A program made the translations under genes and the position numbers. A stretch of DNA of 64,000 nucleotides, from assembly GCA_009731375.1 (NCBI GenBank), contig BJOX01000016.1, forward strand, positions 848,840 to 912,839, in the 5' to 3' direction. The notes beneath the pieces were generated by a model, which made no database searches, was not told the origin of the DNA, and saw only the letters and a list, made by a program, of their open reading frames with translations. Within the stretch, counting starts at the first letter, position 1. The number at the start of each line of letters is the position of its first letter. The DNA is from Paulinella micropora (Eukaryota > Cercozoa > Imbricatea > Euglyphida). Below are positions 1 to 33,832 of this stretch, one piece after another.

Positions 1-5
1 AAATA

Positions 6-36
<31 letters not shown>

Positions 37-39
37 GAA

Positions 40-74
<35 letters not shown>

Positions 75-137
75 TATATAGCTATATATGTAGCAGCGGT
101 CTCGTGTGCCGCTGTCGCTGCGTCAAGCTTACTTTCC

Positions 138-171
<34 letters not shown>

Positions 172-172
172 C

Positions 173-267
<95 letters not shown>

Positions 268-385
268 ATACATAAATAAATAAATATATATATATATATA
301 TAATATGTATATATATGTATATATATATGTCTATATATATATGTATATATACATATATGTGTGTGTGTATATATATATACATATA

Positions 386-427
<42 letters not shown>

Positions 428-446
428 TGTGCGTGTGTGTGTGTTA

Positions 447-489
<43 letters not shown>

Positions 490-490
490 C
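1..490. repeat. AT, AAT, AAAT, GT and GA microsatellites
   Basis: (TA)n-rich ends, (AAT)n at about 178-236, (AAAT)n at about 233-283, then TA/TG and (GA)n to 484. Probably an intron of the coiled-coil gene, with a possible exon at 90-136. Confidence 0.8.
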
Positions 491-24979
<24,489 letters not shown>

Positions 24980-25629
24980 CTAGAAAGAGACTGGCACTGG
25001 GTCACCCTTGTATCTTTGTCGCTCTTTTTGCACACGCCTGCACCCAGGCCACATTTTTGAGGTGTTGGGGGATAAGGAAAGCTGAACTACCCGACTACTG
25101 CCTTTTCTGGTGAAAATCTAATTTTACCGTGAAAACGGATTTTTCTTGCGCCCAAGAAAAGAAACTGCTAATTTAAGTGGCACACCAGAAACCACTGTTT
25201 CACACCTGTCGGCAACATGTACACTTTTATGCATAAAAGCTGTAAGCTGTTGCAAAAAAAAAAAAAAAAAAAAATTGCTTGCTTTGCATGCATCTGTTTG
25301 TTTTATTTCTAGTATTTGCTATATCTTTGCGTTGATTAACATATATTTTACAATACTTCTGTTTTGCTCTCGAGCTCCTTTCTACTCTGTTTCATTTATT
25401 ATTGAGTTTACTACAAGTCAACAAACTAATAATTAAAATTCTAATTAGTGAAAAAAAATTAAAATTCTAAGTGGTGAAAAAAAAGTAAAAAAAGTTTGGT
25501 TCAAAAAACACAACTGATGTCGACTAAATTTGTGACTTTTATACATAAACTTGGAACTGCAACGTACGACAATTTAGAGATAAAAAACATCTGTAATATA
25601 TTAAAATTTTCTGTTTTAACTTTTAACAG
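24980..25629. other. Unique AT-leaning intergenic or intronic sequence
   Basis: Non-repetitive sequence with a short poly(A) run near 25,254 and no long ORF I trust. It may hold the 5' region of the minus-strand coiled-coil gene and the last intron of the plus-strand exon at 25,630. Confidence 0.4.
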
Positions 25630-25836
25630 GGTAAATATGAAAAAAACGTAATGAAAGCAGTTTCAGCCATCAAAAAACAGTGTAGCCTTGTAATTTTTGC
25701 TAAAGCAGGTGATATTTATGATATATTTTCCGGAACTGACATAATTAAACACACTACAAGTAGCGGTGGAAACGAAAAGGAAATTCTTGAACTGGTCAGA
25801 ATGAACGGAAACATTCAGGGAAAATTAAAACAATAA
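25630..25836 (+). CDS. Candidate terminal exon of an unidentified plus-strand gene
   Basis: A T-rich tract ending TTAACAG precedes an open frame that starts GGT AAA TAT and encodes about 68 residues (includes MKAVSAIKKQCSLVIFAKAG) up to TAA. An AATAAA lies about 20 bases after the stop. Acceptor, open frame and poly(A)-like signal in that order suggest the last exon of a spliced gene. I could not find a convincing upstream exon on this strand, and the protein family is not recognised. It faces the start of the coiled-coil gene. Confidence 0.35.
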   Translation, partial: GKYEKNVMKAVSAIKKQCSLVIFAKAGDIYDIFSGTDIIKHTTSSGGNEKEILELVRMNGNIQGKLKQ

Positions 25837-25911
25837 AACAAAAGGATCAATTTAATAAAAAACTTTCGAAACTATGATATATTTCAAAAATAGTGCCTGA
25901 ATCCAAGTTTA

Positions 25912-26805
25912 TTATTTGGTAGCAGCAGGCAGAGCGGGCGCGCCTTTGTTGATCGTGTGATGCCAACCTTCGTGGCGTTCTTTGTAGCAGAAGGAACCCT
26001 CCGCGAACCAGCCATCCTCATTGTCACAATCACTTTCCTCTACGACACAGTAGAAATTGCATTGCTTGTACTCAGCTTTCCCATCCGGCAGCGTGGCGCC
26101 GGTCTCCCATTGCACTTGTGAACAGTGCTGTTGCATTGCTGACAAATAGCATTGGCTACGTCCCGCACTTTAAACGTGACCTCGCACACGCAGCAGGTGG
26201 TGTGGACAGAAGAATTGTTTCCTCCAATGTAACATTTTCTTGGCAATGATCTTGTCGACCTCCCCGTCGTCACTGTCTTCCGAGTATTCTTCTTTTGCTT
26301 CCTCCTTCTCCTTACGGACCTCTTCTTCACCTGCTTCCTTGGGCTTCCTGCCTTTTTTAGCATAAGGCTCCAGAAACTTGCGCACACGATCCTTGGAGTT
26401 TTGAACTTGAGCAGCATCAATGTCCAAGCAGGTGACGATCATGTTGGCATGGAGGGCGCTGATGACCTCCCAGCCAGAACACATGCAAGCAACCAACACC
26501 TTGCTCTGCGGGGGAAGAACATCAGAGAGGATTTATTTAGACAACTCTGTGGGTTTTTCAAACACGTTGGCTCGTTCGTCTGGTTGCACAGTAACTTTCT
26601 GTTTTCTGGTTGGGACTGGAACAACTTAAACTTGTGACGTTCAAGCGTGTTCCTGCAGAGATTGAGCGTAAATGCAGCCTGTGATGGGTAGAACGCAACC
26701 ATGATGCACTCCACTGCCTTGATCCAATTCTGGACGTGTCCCTGGTAGTTGTGGCGCTCCTTGTACCAGAACACAGGCTCGATTGTTTTGTAGTTACACC
26801 GATCA

Positions 26806-26808
<3 letters not shown>
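25912..26808 (-). pseudogene. Methyltransferase-like gene, 3' part, apparently frame-broken
   Basis: One exon starts at 26,808 after a (GA)n tract ending in AG and encodes FDRCNYKTIEPVFWYKERHN onward. A plausible intron (donor CCAAC/GTGTTTG near 26,561, acceptor CCGCAGAG near 26,504) joins it in phase to KVLVACMCSGWEVISALHAN, followed by a TCLDID segment. That pairing resembles SAM-binding motifs I and II of DNA/RNA N-methyltransferases. A long Lys/Glu-rich acidic stretch follows, then a Cys-rich part (CCVCEVTFK, CQQCNSTVH) that lies in a different frame. The last segment, ending at the TAA near 25,912, returns to the first frame. The two opposite frame breaks lie within about 150 bases. This is either a pseudogene or two sequencing errors. 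The 5' part is missing and element 1 lies directly upstream. Enzyme class is inferred from the motif only. Confidence 0.45.
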
Positions 26809-26892
<84 letters not shown>

Positions 26893-26965
26893 AACATCGC
26901 AGCATCTCCCCAGCCCATCCCCCTTTAACACACAGACACACACACACACACACCTCACTCACTGC

Positions 26966-27211
26966 TGTTACAATCCCCGAAGATAGCTCAATAAAAGTCG
27001 GTAATACAACCAGACACAAATACCCAAAAGAGAATGATGTCTCGTTATATTAGCTCAGTGAAGCTGAAAAGAAAACTGCAACAGACCAAGGTTAAAATGG
27101 CATTAGGTCAAATCCTGCCAAACGATATTGAAAATAATGGGAAAAAACTAGGTGCACCTGACACCAGAAAAAGGGTACTTTTTACCGGCTATCCGGGGAG
27201 TGATGCATACA
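26966..27211 (-). repeat. Element 1 3'LTR
   Basis: 246 bp, TGTTACA at the low-coordinate end and TACA at the high-coordinate end. Matches 37104-37350 with a handful of substitutions and one indel. The purine-rich GGAAGGGGTAC on the minus strand sits directly upstream. Confidence 0.93.
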
Positions 27212-27222
27212 GTACCCCTTCC
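27212..27222 (-). promoter_or_regulatory. Element 1 polypurine tract
   Basis: GGAAGGGGTAC on the minus strand, immediately 5' of the 3'LTR. Element 2 has the corresponding GGGAGGGGGTAC at the same position. Confidence 0.75.
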
Positions 27223-28006
27223 AGTTTTTTTGACGGAAATATGCAATATTTTCGCCATATAATTGCTGATTTCTTTTCTGCACAAACGCTACGGGGTGTC
27301 GCAACTAAGTGCATTAACCCACGGATAGACGGTGCAGTGGATATATAAAACGCATACGCCAGACACGAGTCAACTATAAATCTCCAGCCTCGTTTTTGTA
27401 AATAAAAACTCCTCCTTCCACACTTGTTGTCCCCCCCGTAACTTAATTCTGAGGCAGTATGTCAAGAACAAATAGTATTACTATTGCAATAAAAGCAGCG
27501 TTATAATTTTTCTCCTTCTCCAAAAACACTTCCGATCAGTAAATACATTGTCTTTTAATAACATACCCTTGTATTCAATCGGTTACCTTAATATAGTACT
27601 AGGGGGCCAGACCTAATAACTATATCCAAAGCCGGGGTGAGTGAGCCCGACCATGCGATATGCCGACACAAGTAGAGACGGACCGTGCTGGTATGACGAT
27701 ATTAAGTATATCCAAAGAAAAAAATTCAATATGTTTACTATGAGAACATTTTTTGAGAACATCACCCTGGATACTTGAAGCAGGGTCGTACCAGGAACAC
27801 CATCGCTAAACTCACAAGCGATCCCCTTATACGGTGTCGTATCCATTTGCCGATCGACCCTCGCACTCATATGTTGCGATAAAAATGCCAAGTAACAACA
27901 ATGGTATAAAAACATTTTAATAAGACATGATCTGACATGGGCACTATGAGATTAATCCACATGCAGCTTTCAATGTCCGACGCGTGATAAAAGAAAAAAA
28001 TGTCAC
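27223..28006 (-). other. Element 1 3' noncoding region
   Basis: About 780 nt between the pol stop and the PPT. Segments at about 27,558-27,700 and 27,770-27,900 align with element 2 (51,140-51,290 and 51,360-51,480), sharing for example AGGGGGCCAG and GCCGACACAAGTAGAG-like stretches. Conservation without an ORF suggests a functional RNA or DNA signal. Confidence 0.5.
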
Positions 28007-31000
28007 TTACTGCCTTCGTCGCCTTGCGCGAACCCCTTTGCCAGGTGGCGGGCCGCCAACAAAAGTCAAGTCAAACTTCGACTCCTCCAGAATGTCCCAT
28101 ATTTTGTTAGGGATGGCGCCCAAAGATAAGTCAAAAGGAATGTCAAGCACTCCTCTAGGCAGTGACTGAATAGTCCACGCAGTGTGGTCTTTGTCTCGAA
28201 GGGTAATAGTATCATCCCATGTCTCGAGATTTTTCGCGTCTTTGTACACCGGTAAATATTGTCTAGCTTTTGGATCCTCAACAGGGTCCATGCTTCTCCA
28301 AAAATGGAGTACCGGTTGTATCGTTTTTGCTGCTAAGGATCTCTTCGATGTCCGTGCTGCCCGTGTAGTCTGCGGGACCGCCACAGCTCGCATGAGATAA
28401 AGATCTGAGAGAGTGTCATCGGCAACATGAGATTCTGCCGGTCTCAACAGATAAAAAGCGTCTCGGACCCACTTGATGGCCGCAATCGCCTCTCCTTCCT
28501 TCCATCGCACATGTCGAATGTCCACATTACCCGCGTTCGGGTTAGTGTCCTTCTCCCCTCCTCCTCCATGGACATCCGTCGCTCGCGTCGACCTTGCCAC
28601 CTTCCTCGGTTGGTCGAAGATGAGATCGTTTTGCGCTCTCCTCCTCTGCGCCTCCGTGAACTTCTCCTTCGTACCGCCGCGGACTATGGGGGCTTTAGAC
28701 TGAGTCCCCGCCGCGCTTTTGCGGTTTGAGTCTTCCTTACTCTCCTTCTCGGTCTCCTCCTTCTCCGTGACCGGTGCCCGATAGGCATTCTCCTCCTCTA
28801 AGGTATCCTCCTTCTGTATAGGCGGTACCTCTTTGAAGTCCTCCTTCATCCGTTTCAACGCCTCCTCAACGGATTCATCCTCAAGTAAGAAGGGGTCATA
28901 TTTGATCAGCCTTCGAACATTCACAATCTGCACCTTCCCTCTACCCCTGATCTTATAATTCAGAGGTCCCATCTGTTCCATGATCTGGTATGGTCCTTTC
29001 CAGTGGGTAAACAGCTTAGAGCTAACCCCCTTAGGGACTTGAGGATGGTACAAGAGTACAATATCCCCAACCTGGAAACGGACTTGATCTAAGTGCGCTT
29101 GTCGCACTCCTTGTGCGTCAGTCTTTCTGCGCTCCGCCTCCCTGTGCGCCGCAACTATTTGTTCCGCCTCCATCTTCGCTCTTAGTCTCATCCCGAACAA
29201 CTCATCCTCATCTGCCCAAGTGTCTTTTGGATGCAGAAGTGAGGTTGGGATATTAGGCTCTCGGCCGTAAACCAATTGATATGGCGAGACTGAGCTCCTG
29301 GCTCCTCCTAATGCCGATGAGGGTAGACAGTTCATTGCAAAGGCAAATGAAGGTGCTGCCTCCACCCAGGCTCTCTGATTCTCCTTCTTCATACAGTACA
29401 TCTTAAGCGAGGCTTTGAGAGGTCTATGTACCCGCTCGATCTTGCCATTCGCTCTCGGGTTATAGGCAGTAACATATTGCCATTTCATCCCGTAGTACTT
29501 AGATAGTCTGTCGATGACTTCATTATTAAAGTCAGAACCTCGATCAGAACATATCTTTCTAGGCACTCCGATCTGCGAGACGATCCTATCGATCAGAGCC
29601 TCCGCAGTTGTCTTGCCTGTAGCGTCCTTAACAGGAACAACCCAGACATAATTGGTGGCTCGATCTATTGCGGTAAGAAGGTATCTGTACCCTTCTGCCG
29701 ATTCGGGGAAAGGTCCCACATGATCGATGTGTAAAAATTCAAACATCCCGGCGTGTAACGGGAATGTACCGATCAGGCCAAAGTTCGCCTTCAGCGGTGT
29801 CTTTGTGGTTTTGCATGGGATGCATGCGTCCACTTCCCTGTCTATCTCCTCCTTCATCCCTTTCCACCAAAATCGCCTCGCTATGAACCAATGAGTTCTT
29901 TGTCGACCCGGATGTGCCAGTAAGGGGCAGTTATGGGCTGCGACATATATAAAGCGCCTCAACTTCTCTGGTACCCAGAGAGTCCATTTGTCAGGCTGTG
30001 ATGCAAATTTGCCATGCTGGCCCTTGTACCACAATAGCCCATCTCTCCACGCCATCTCCTTCATCTGATCTTTGATCTGTGGAGTCTTTTTAAGCTCATT
30101 AGGGTTCTTGTATAACGTTATGAGCTCCTTGAACTCCGGATCCGTCGCCTGTTGCTGCCTCCACGCGGTAGGCGAGGCGATATGAATAGTACCGTCCTCC
30201 AACCTTACTCCTACCCTTTCCGGGTCTTCATCAAGCTCGCTTCGATTTTCCTGTGGAGGTTCAGTACAGACCTCAGTCGTCTCCTCCTCTTCTTTTATAT
30301 TCGCCTTCGCGTTCTCGTATGCCTCATAAGACCACTCAGCGTCTTCGAGAACATGCGCCTCACAGCATATGCCATGCTCCGGGCCTTGAGGACTATATCG
30401 TAGACCCGTGCGGTCATAACGAACGCCTCTTGCCATCTGCATCGCCTCTATGTGGCTCACCTCGTATACCTTGTCCGTGGACAGGTCCATCATCTCCACT
30501 GATGATACGAGAGCCGACACCTCCGACTGAAACTCTAGCCTGGAAAGGCTATCAGCGACTACGTTTCGCTTTCCCGGTAAGTAGACCATCGTGAAATTGA
30601 AACATGACAAGAAAGCTTGCCACCGCGCCAAACGGCCGGTTTGTTCATGATTCATCAACCAAAGAAGGTTGTGATGATCGGTCCTAACCGTGAATAGAGG
30701 TCCTCCCCACAAGTATTCTCTGAGCCTCTTGAGAGCCCATACTACTGCCAACGCCTCCCTCTGTCGCGTGCAGTAATTTCGCTCCGCCGCACACAGCTTT
30801 CTACTAATAAACATGATCGGGCGCAACTTTTTCTCCTCATCTTCCTGTTGCAGCACCGCGCCAATCGCAAACTTAGATGCATCCGTGTCGACTACGAACG
30901 GTTTCGTAAAGTCGGGCATCATAAGTACTAATCCGCCGTCCTTGGGATCTTTATAAATGATATCTTTGAGCGTATTAAACGCCTGCAAAGCCTCCTCATC

Positions 31001-33754
31001 CCACTTCTCAAAGTCTCCAAAATCAATCATCTTCTCCAGCTTAGCCCGAGTTGCACCCCAATCGGGTATGAACTGGCTGTAGTACTGTGCCATCGCAAGA
31101 AAAGAGTGTAACTCTGTGCGATTCTTTGGCAACTGTCTACTCATGATCTCCTCCCTCTTTTCGCGCGATATCGAGACCCTATTATGAGAAATCTCGTAAC
31201 CCAAATACGTCACACTTGTCCTGGCAAGCTGACATTTCTTTAGGTTGCATTTCAGGCCAAAAGCTCCGATGCGCCTGAAGACATCTGACAAGTGATCGAT
31301 ATGCTCTTCCATTGTGTTAGAGTATACGATGATGTCATCGATGTAACAAAATGCATATTCTCCCGCCTTCTGTCCTCTCCTTCTCATAAAACCATCCTCC
31401 GACTGGTCGTCATATTGACCGCTCAACATCTTCTGCATCGCCTTCTGAAAGAGCCCCGGGGCCTGTTTGAGTCCCATTGGAAGCACCTTCCACTGGTATA
31501 TTTCCATACCCACAACGAATGCAGTCAGCCATCTGGATTTCTCGTCCAGTGGTATCTGCCAGAAGCCGTTCTTAAGGTCAATGACCGAATAGAATTTAGC
31601 ATTCCGCAGCACCCTTCTGCCTTCTTCTAAGGTCGGCAGAGGATTTCTCTCTTCCTCTAGCACCTTATTCACACGGGCATAATTGATCGTCAAGCGCCAT
31701 TCTCCTCCTGGCTTAGGGACGATTTTCGGTTGAGAGACAATTGGAGATGTAGATCTCTCAATAAAGTCCTCATCGAGCAACTGTCTCACATTCTCCTCCG
31801 CTATTTTTGCCTCATGTATGCTCAAATTTGCCCTCCGTGGTGCCGGAGATGGCTCCGCACCCGGTATCTTGTAAATGACAGCAGTGAAGTCATCCGACTT
31901 TACACCACCTGCCCGAGGAGGGTCGAAAATTTCTCTGTACGCCTCCATCTTAGCTTTGAGAAACGCCTTCTCTCTCTCCGAACCCACTCCTTCTTCTAAA
32001 ATTTTCCGCGCCGCCGCTTGGAAATCTTCCTCCGACATCTTCTTATGCTCCTTGAGGGGCGCTAAGTCCTCCTCCAAACTCAAATCTTCCTCGGACAAAT
32101 CGTCTAGTCCCGTTCTTTCATACGTGACTGTGTCCGGCTCATCATCATGACCCAGCCCGACAAGCATATCAATAAGGTTCGCGTATTGTATCGGAGCCTT
32201 ACGGGTGTAGAAACCATCAAAGCATGTGAAAGCTTGAGGTATCAATTTCAACTTGTCCTGGGCTCTGAGCTTTTGCTTGTATGCACTGCTCTGCTCCCGA
32301 GACCCGAGTCGACAAGCCACCACTAACTGTTGCTTGCGAGAAGGAACAGGTATAGGATGATCAATAAGCCGGTCCCTTATCTCCTGTGCCCAGATCGCCT
32401 TCTCATTGTATGGCAGAATGACAGTATACGGCTTGTTACTCTCAAATAGAGTCCGTAGACACTTTTTCACTTCAGTTAATGAGCGCGGCCAGGTAGGCAC
32501 ATCGCCCCAAAAGTTCGTGATAAAAGTTTTAATGTCATCCGCTGGAGTATCGGGGATACGCCCCTTCCTCCTTGGCACAAACGCCTCTCTCTTCTCATCT
32601 GACACCTTCGCATGGTAACAGTAGCCATTAGTAATATGGACATCTGCCCCGCCACCTTCTGCGAATCTGGCCAACGACGGGCACTGTTTCGCAACACATA
32701 TTATCTCCTCATTACGCGCTACGACTAAGTCATCAATAGACTTTCTGTCCCATGCGGGAATCGTAACCGTATACGCCTGCATCTCCGTCTCCCAATTGTC
32801 GGTCCAGGTCAGTTCCTCCGGCACTGTGACATAGGGGTGTACATAGGCTTCAGTTGCCTCATGTACGAAGGCCAACTTTTTCCTCTCCGTTGCTAGACTC
32901 AGCTCAAAAGCCTCGTATGAGTCAGTAGCAGTCATCGGATTAATATCCTCCTCCTCTCCATTCTTCACTCCATAAATCACCCGCCGTGCGGCGCAATCGA
33001 TCACAGCCCCCATCGTAGCCAATTGGTCATACGACAGCAGGATTGAACCGTGGTAATCGGGGACAACATAGAGGTCCGCACGATATACTCGACCGGATTT
33101 CAATTTGAAAATTAATGTGACGATGCCCGTAATTTCCGTACGGCTGCCTACCCCTTTTAGGGTCCCCTTTGTTTTTCTAATGTTTTTGTCCACCCATGTC
33201 CGGTGACTATTCAAAAACTTCTGGCCGACAATATTAATATTCGCCATCGTATCATTACCAACTTTTAATGTGGTTTGTAAAGTTTCACAAAAGAGGTCAG
33301 TGTAGCATAGCGCGTCTGGTCTATGTAAACTAGCCGCTAGCACATGAATTTTTCGTTCTAGGGTTTTGAGTCTAAGCTCAAGTTCCTTGTCCTCTTCTCG
33401 TTCTCCCCCCTTTTCCGCCAACTTAACTTCTTGAGTCTCCGGGGCTTCCGGTATCTCGAGTGTCTTTTGGACAGAGTCTGGTACACCGAGTGTACTCGTG
33501 TCTATAGCAGAGACTATTGAGTCCTTTGGCGGGGGTACGGTCCGCTGCTTCTTCGTAGGAGGAGACCTAGCCTTTGGTTTCGGCTTCCTCTCCTCCATCG
33601 CCTTCTTCGCCTTCCTATTCGCATCATTTATCATATTAGCTCTCGAAGGATGAACTAGCAAGTGCTTACCTTGAGGCTTGTGAGGCTGTGTGCCTTCACC
33701 TTCACGTCTGGGAGGAACGGAACCGTTCGTATCCTGTTCATCAACAGTAGGCAT
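28007..33754 (-). CDS. pol: Element 1 Pol polyprotein
   Basis: 1915 codons from ATG at 33,754 to TAA, open throughout and in the same frame as gag. Approximate domains: protease-like region around 160-270 with DTMA at about 168; reverse transcriptase about 650-850 with YIDD at about 804; RNase H about 950-1060 with VDTDAS; integrase about 1270-1450 with an HHCC-like N-terminus, Asp in HIDHVG (about 1343), Asp in SDRGSDF (about 1403) and Glu in GKIERVH (D-X35-E); GPY/F-like module about 1583-1602 (THWKGPYQIMEQ). Beyond about 1740 lies a region not recognised as a chromodomain (contains FWRSMDPVEDPKAR), conserved in element 2. It is likely made as a Gag-Pol fusion by reading through UGA, since 25 open codons connect the gag stop to this ATG. 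Confidence 0.93.
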   Translation of the reverse strand: MPTVDEQDTNGSVPPRREGEGTQPHKPQGKHLLVHPSRANMINDANRKAKKAMEERKPKPKARSPPTKKQRTVPPPKDSIVSAIDTSTLGVPDSVQKTLEIPEAPETQEVKLAEKGGEREEDKELELRLKTLERKIHVLAASLHRPDALCYTDLFCETLQTTLKVGNDTMANINIVGQKFLNSHRTWVDKNIRKTKGTLKGVGSRTEITGIVTLIFKLKSGRVYRADLYVVPDYHGSILLSYDQLATMGAVIDCAARRVIYGVKNGEEEDINPMTATDSYEAFELSLATERKKLAFVHEATEAYVHPYVTVPEELTWTDNWETEMQAYTVTIPAWDRKSIDDLVVARNEEIICVAKQCPSLARFAEGGGADVHITNGYCYHAKVSDEKREAFVPRRKGRIPDTPADDIKTFITNFWGDVPTWPRSLTEVKKCLRTLFESNKPYTVILPYNEKAIWAQEIRDRLIDHPIPVPSRKQQLVVACRLGSREQSSAYKQKLRAQDKLKLIPQAFTCFDGFYTRKAPIQYANLIDMLVGLGHDDEPDTVTYERTGLDDLSEEDLSLEEDLAPLKEHKKMSEEDFQAAARKILEEGVGSEREKAFLKAKMEAYREIFDPPRAGGVKSDDFTAVIYKIPGAEPSPAPRRANLSIHEAKIAEENVRQLLDEDFIERSTSPIVSQPKIVPKPGGEWRLTINYARVNKVLEEERNPLPTLEEGRRVLRNAKFYSVIDLKNGFWQIPLDEKSRWLTAFVVGMEIYQWKVLPMGLKQAPGLFQKAMQKMLSGQYDDQSEDGFMRRRGQKAGEYAFCYIDDIIVYSNTMEEHIDHLSDVFRRIGAFGLKCNLKKCQLARTSVTYLGYEISHNRVSISREKREEIMSRQLPKNRTELHSFLAMAQYYSQFIPDWGATRAKLEKMIDFGDFEKWDEEALQAFNTLKDIIYKDPKDGGLVLMMPDFTKPFVVDTDASKFAIGAVLQQEDEEKKLRPIMFISRKLCAAERNYCTRQREALAVVWALKRLREYLWGGPLFTVRTDHHNLLWLMNHEQTGRLARWQAFLSCFNFTMVYLPGKRNVVADSLSRLEFQSEVSALVSSVEMMDLSTDKVYEVSHIEAMQMARGVRYDRTGLRYSPQGPEHGICCEAHVLEDAEWSYEAYENAKANIKEEEETTEVCTEPPQENRSELDEDPERVGVRLEDGTIHIASPTAWRQQQATDPEFKELITLYKNPNELKKTPQIKDQMKEMAWRDGLLWYKGQHGKFASQPDKWTLWVPEKLRRFIYVAAHNCPLLAHPGRQRTHWFIARRFWWKGMKEEIDREVDACIPCKTTKTPLKANFGLIGTFPLHAGMFEFLHIDHVGPFPESAEGYRYLLTAIDRATNYVWVVPVKDATGKTTAEALIDRIVSQIGVPRKICSDRGSDFNNEVIDRLSKYYGMKWQYVTAYNPRANGKIERVHRPLKASLKMYCMKKENQRAWVEAAPSFAFAMNCLPSSALGGARSSVSPYQLVYGREPNIPTSLLHPKDTWADEDELFGMRLRAKMEAEQIVAAHREAERRKTDAQGVRQAHLDQVRFQVGDIVLLYHPQVPKGVSSKLFTHWKGPYQIMEQMGPLNYKIRGRGKVQIVNVRRLIKYDPFLLEDESVEEALKRMKEDFKEVPPIQKEDTLEEENAYRAPVTEKEETEKESKEDSNRKSAAGTQSKAPIVRGGTKEKFTEAQRRRAQNDLIFDQPRKVARSTRATDVHGGGGEKDTNPNAGNVDIRHVRWKEGEAIAAIKWVRDAFYLLRPAESHVADDTLSDLYLMRAVAVPQTTRAARTSKRSLAAKTIQPVLHFWRSMDPVEDPKARQYLPVYKDAKNLETWDDTITLRDKDHTAWTIQSLPRGVLDIPFDLSLGAIPNKIWDILEESKFDLTFVGGPPPGKGVRARRRRQ

Positions 33755-33829
33755 AACTGTGACTGTCGGATTAAAAAGAACAGTTTTTATCTCCTTCTCT
33801 CTCTTCTTTTCCTCTCTCTTCTCCTCCCG

Positions 33830-33832
33830 TCA
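33830..33832 (-). promoter_or_regulatory. Element 1 gag/pol UGA readthrough site
   Basis: The gag frame ends GAC UGA CGG GAG and continues open in the same frame into pol. UGA followed by CGG is a known leaky stop context in plant RNA viruses. Element 2 keeps the same arrangement. Confidence 0.65.
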
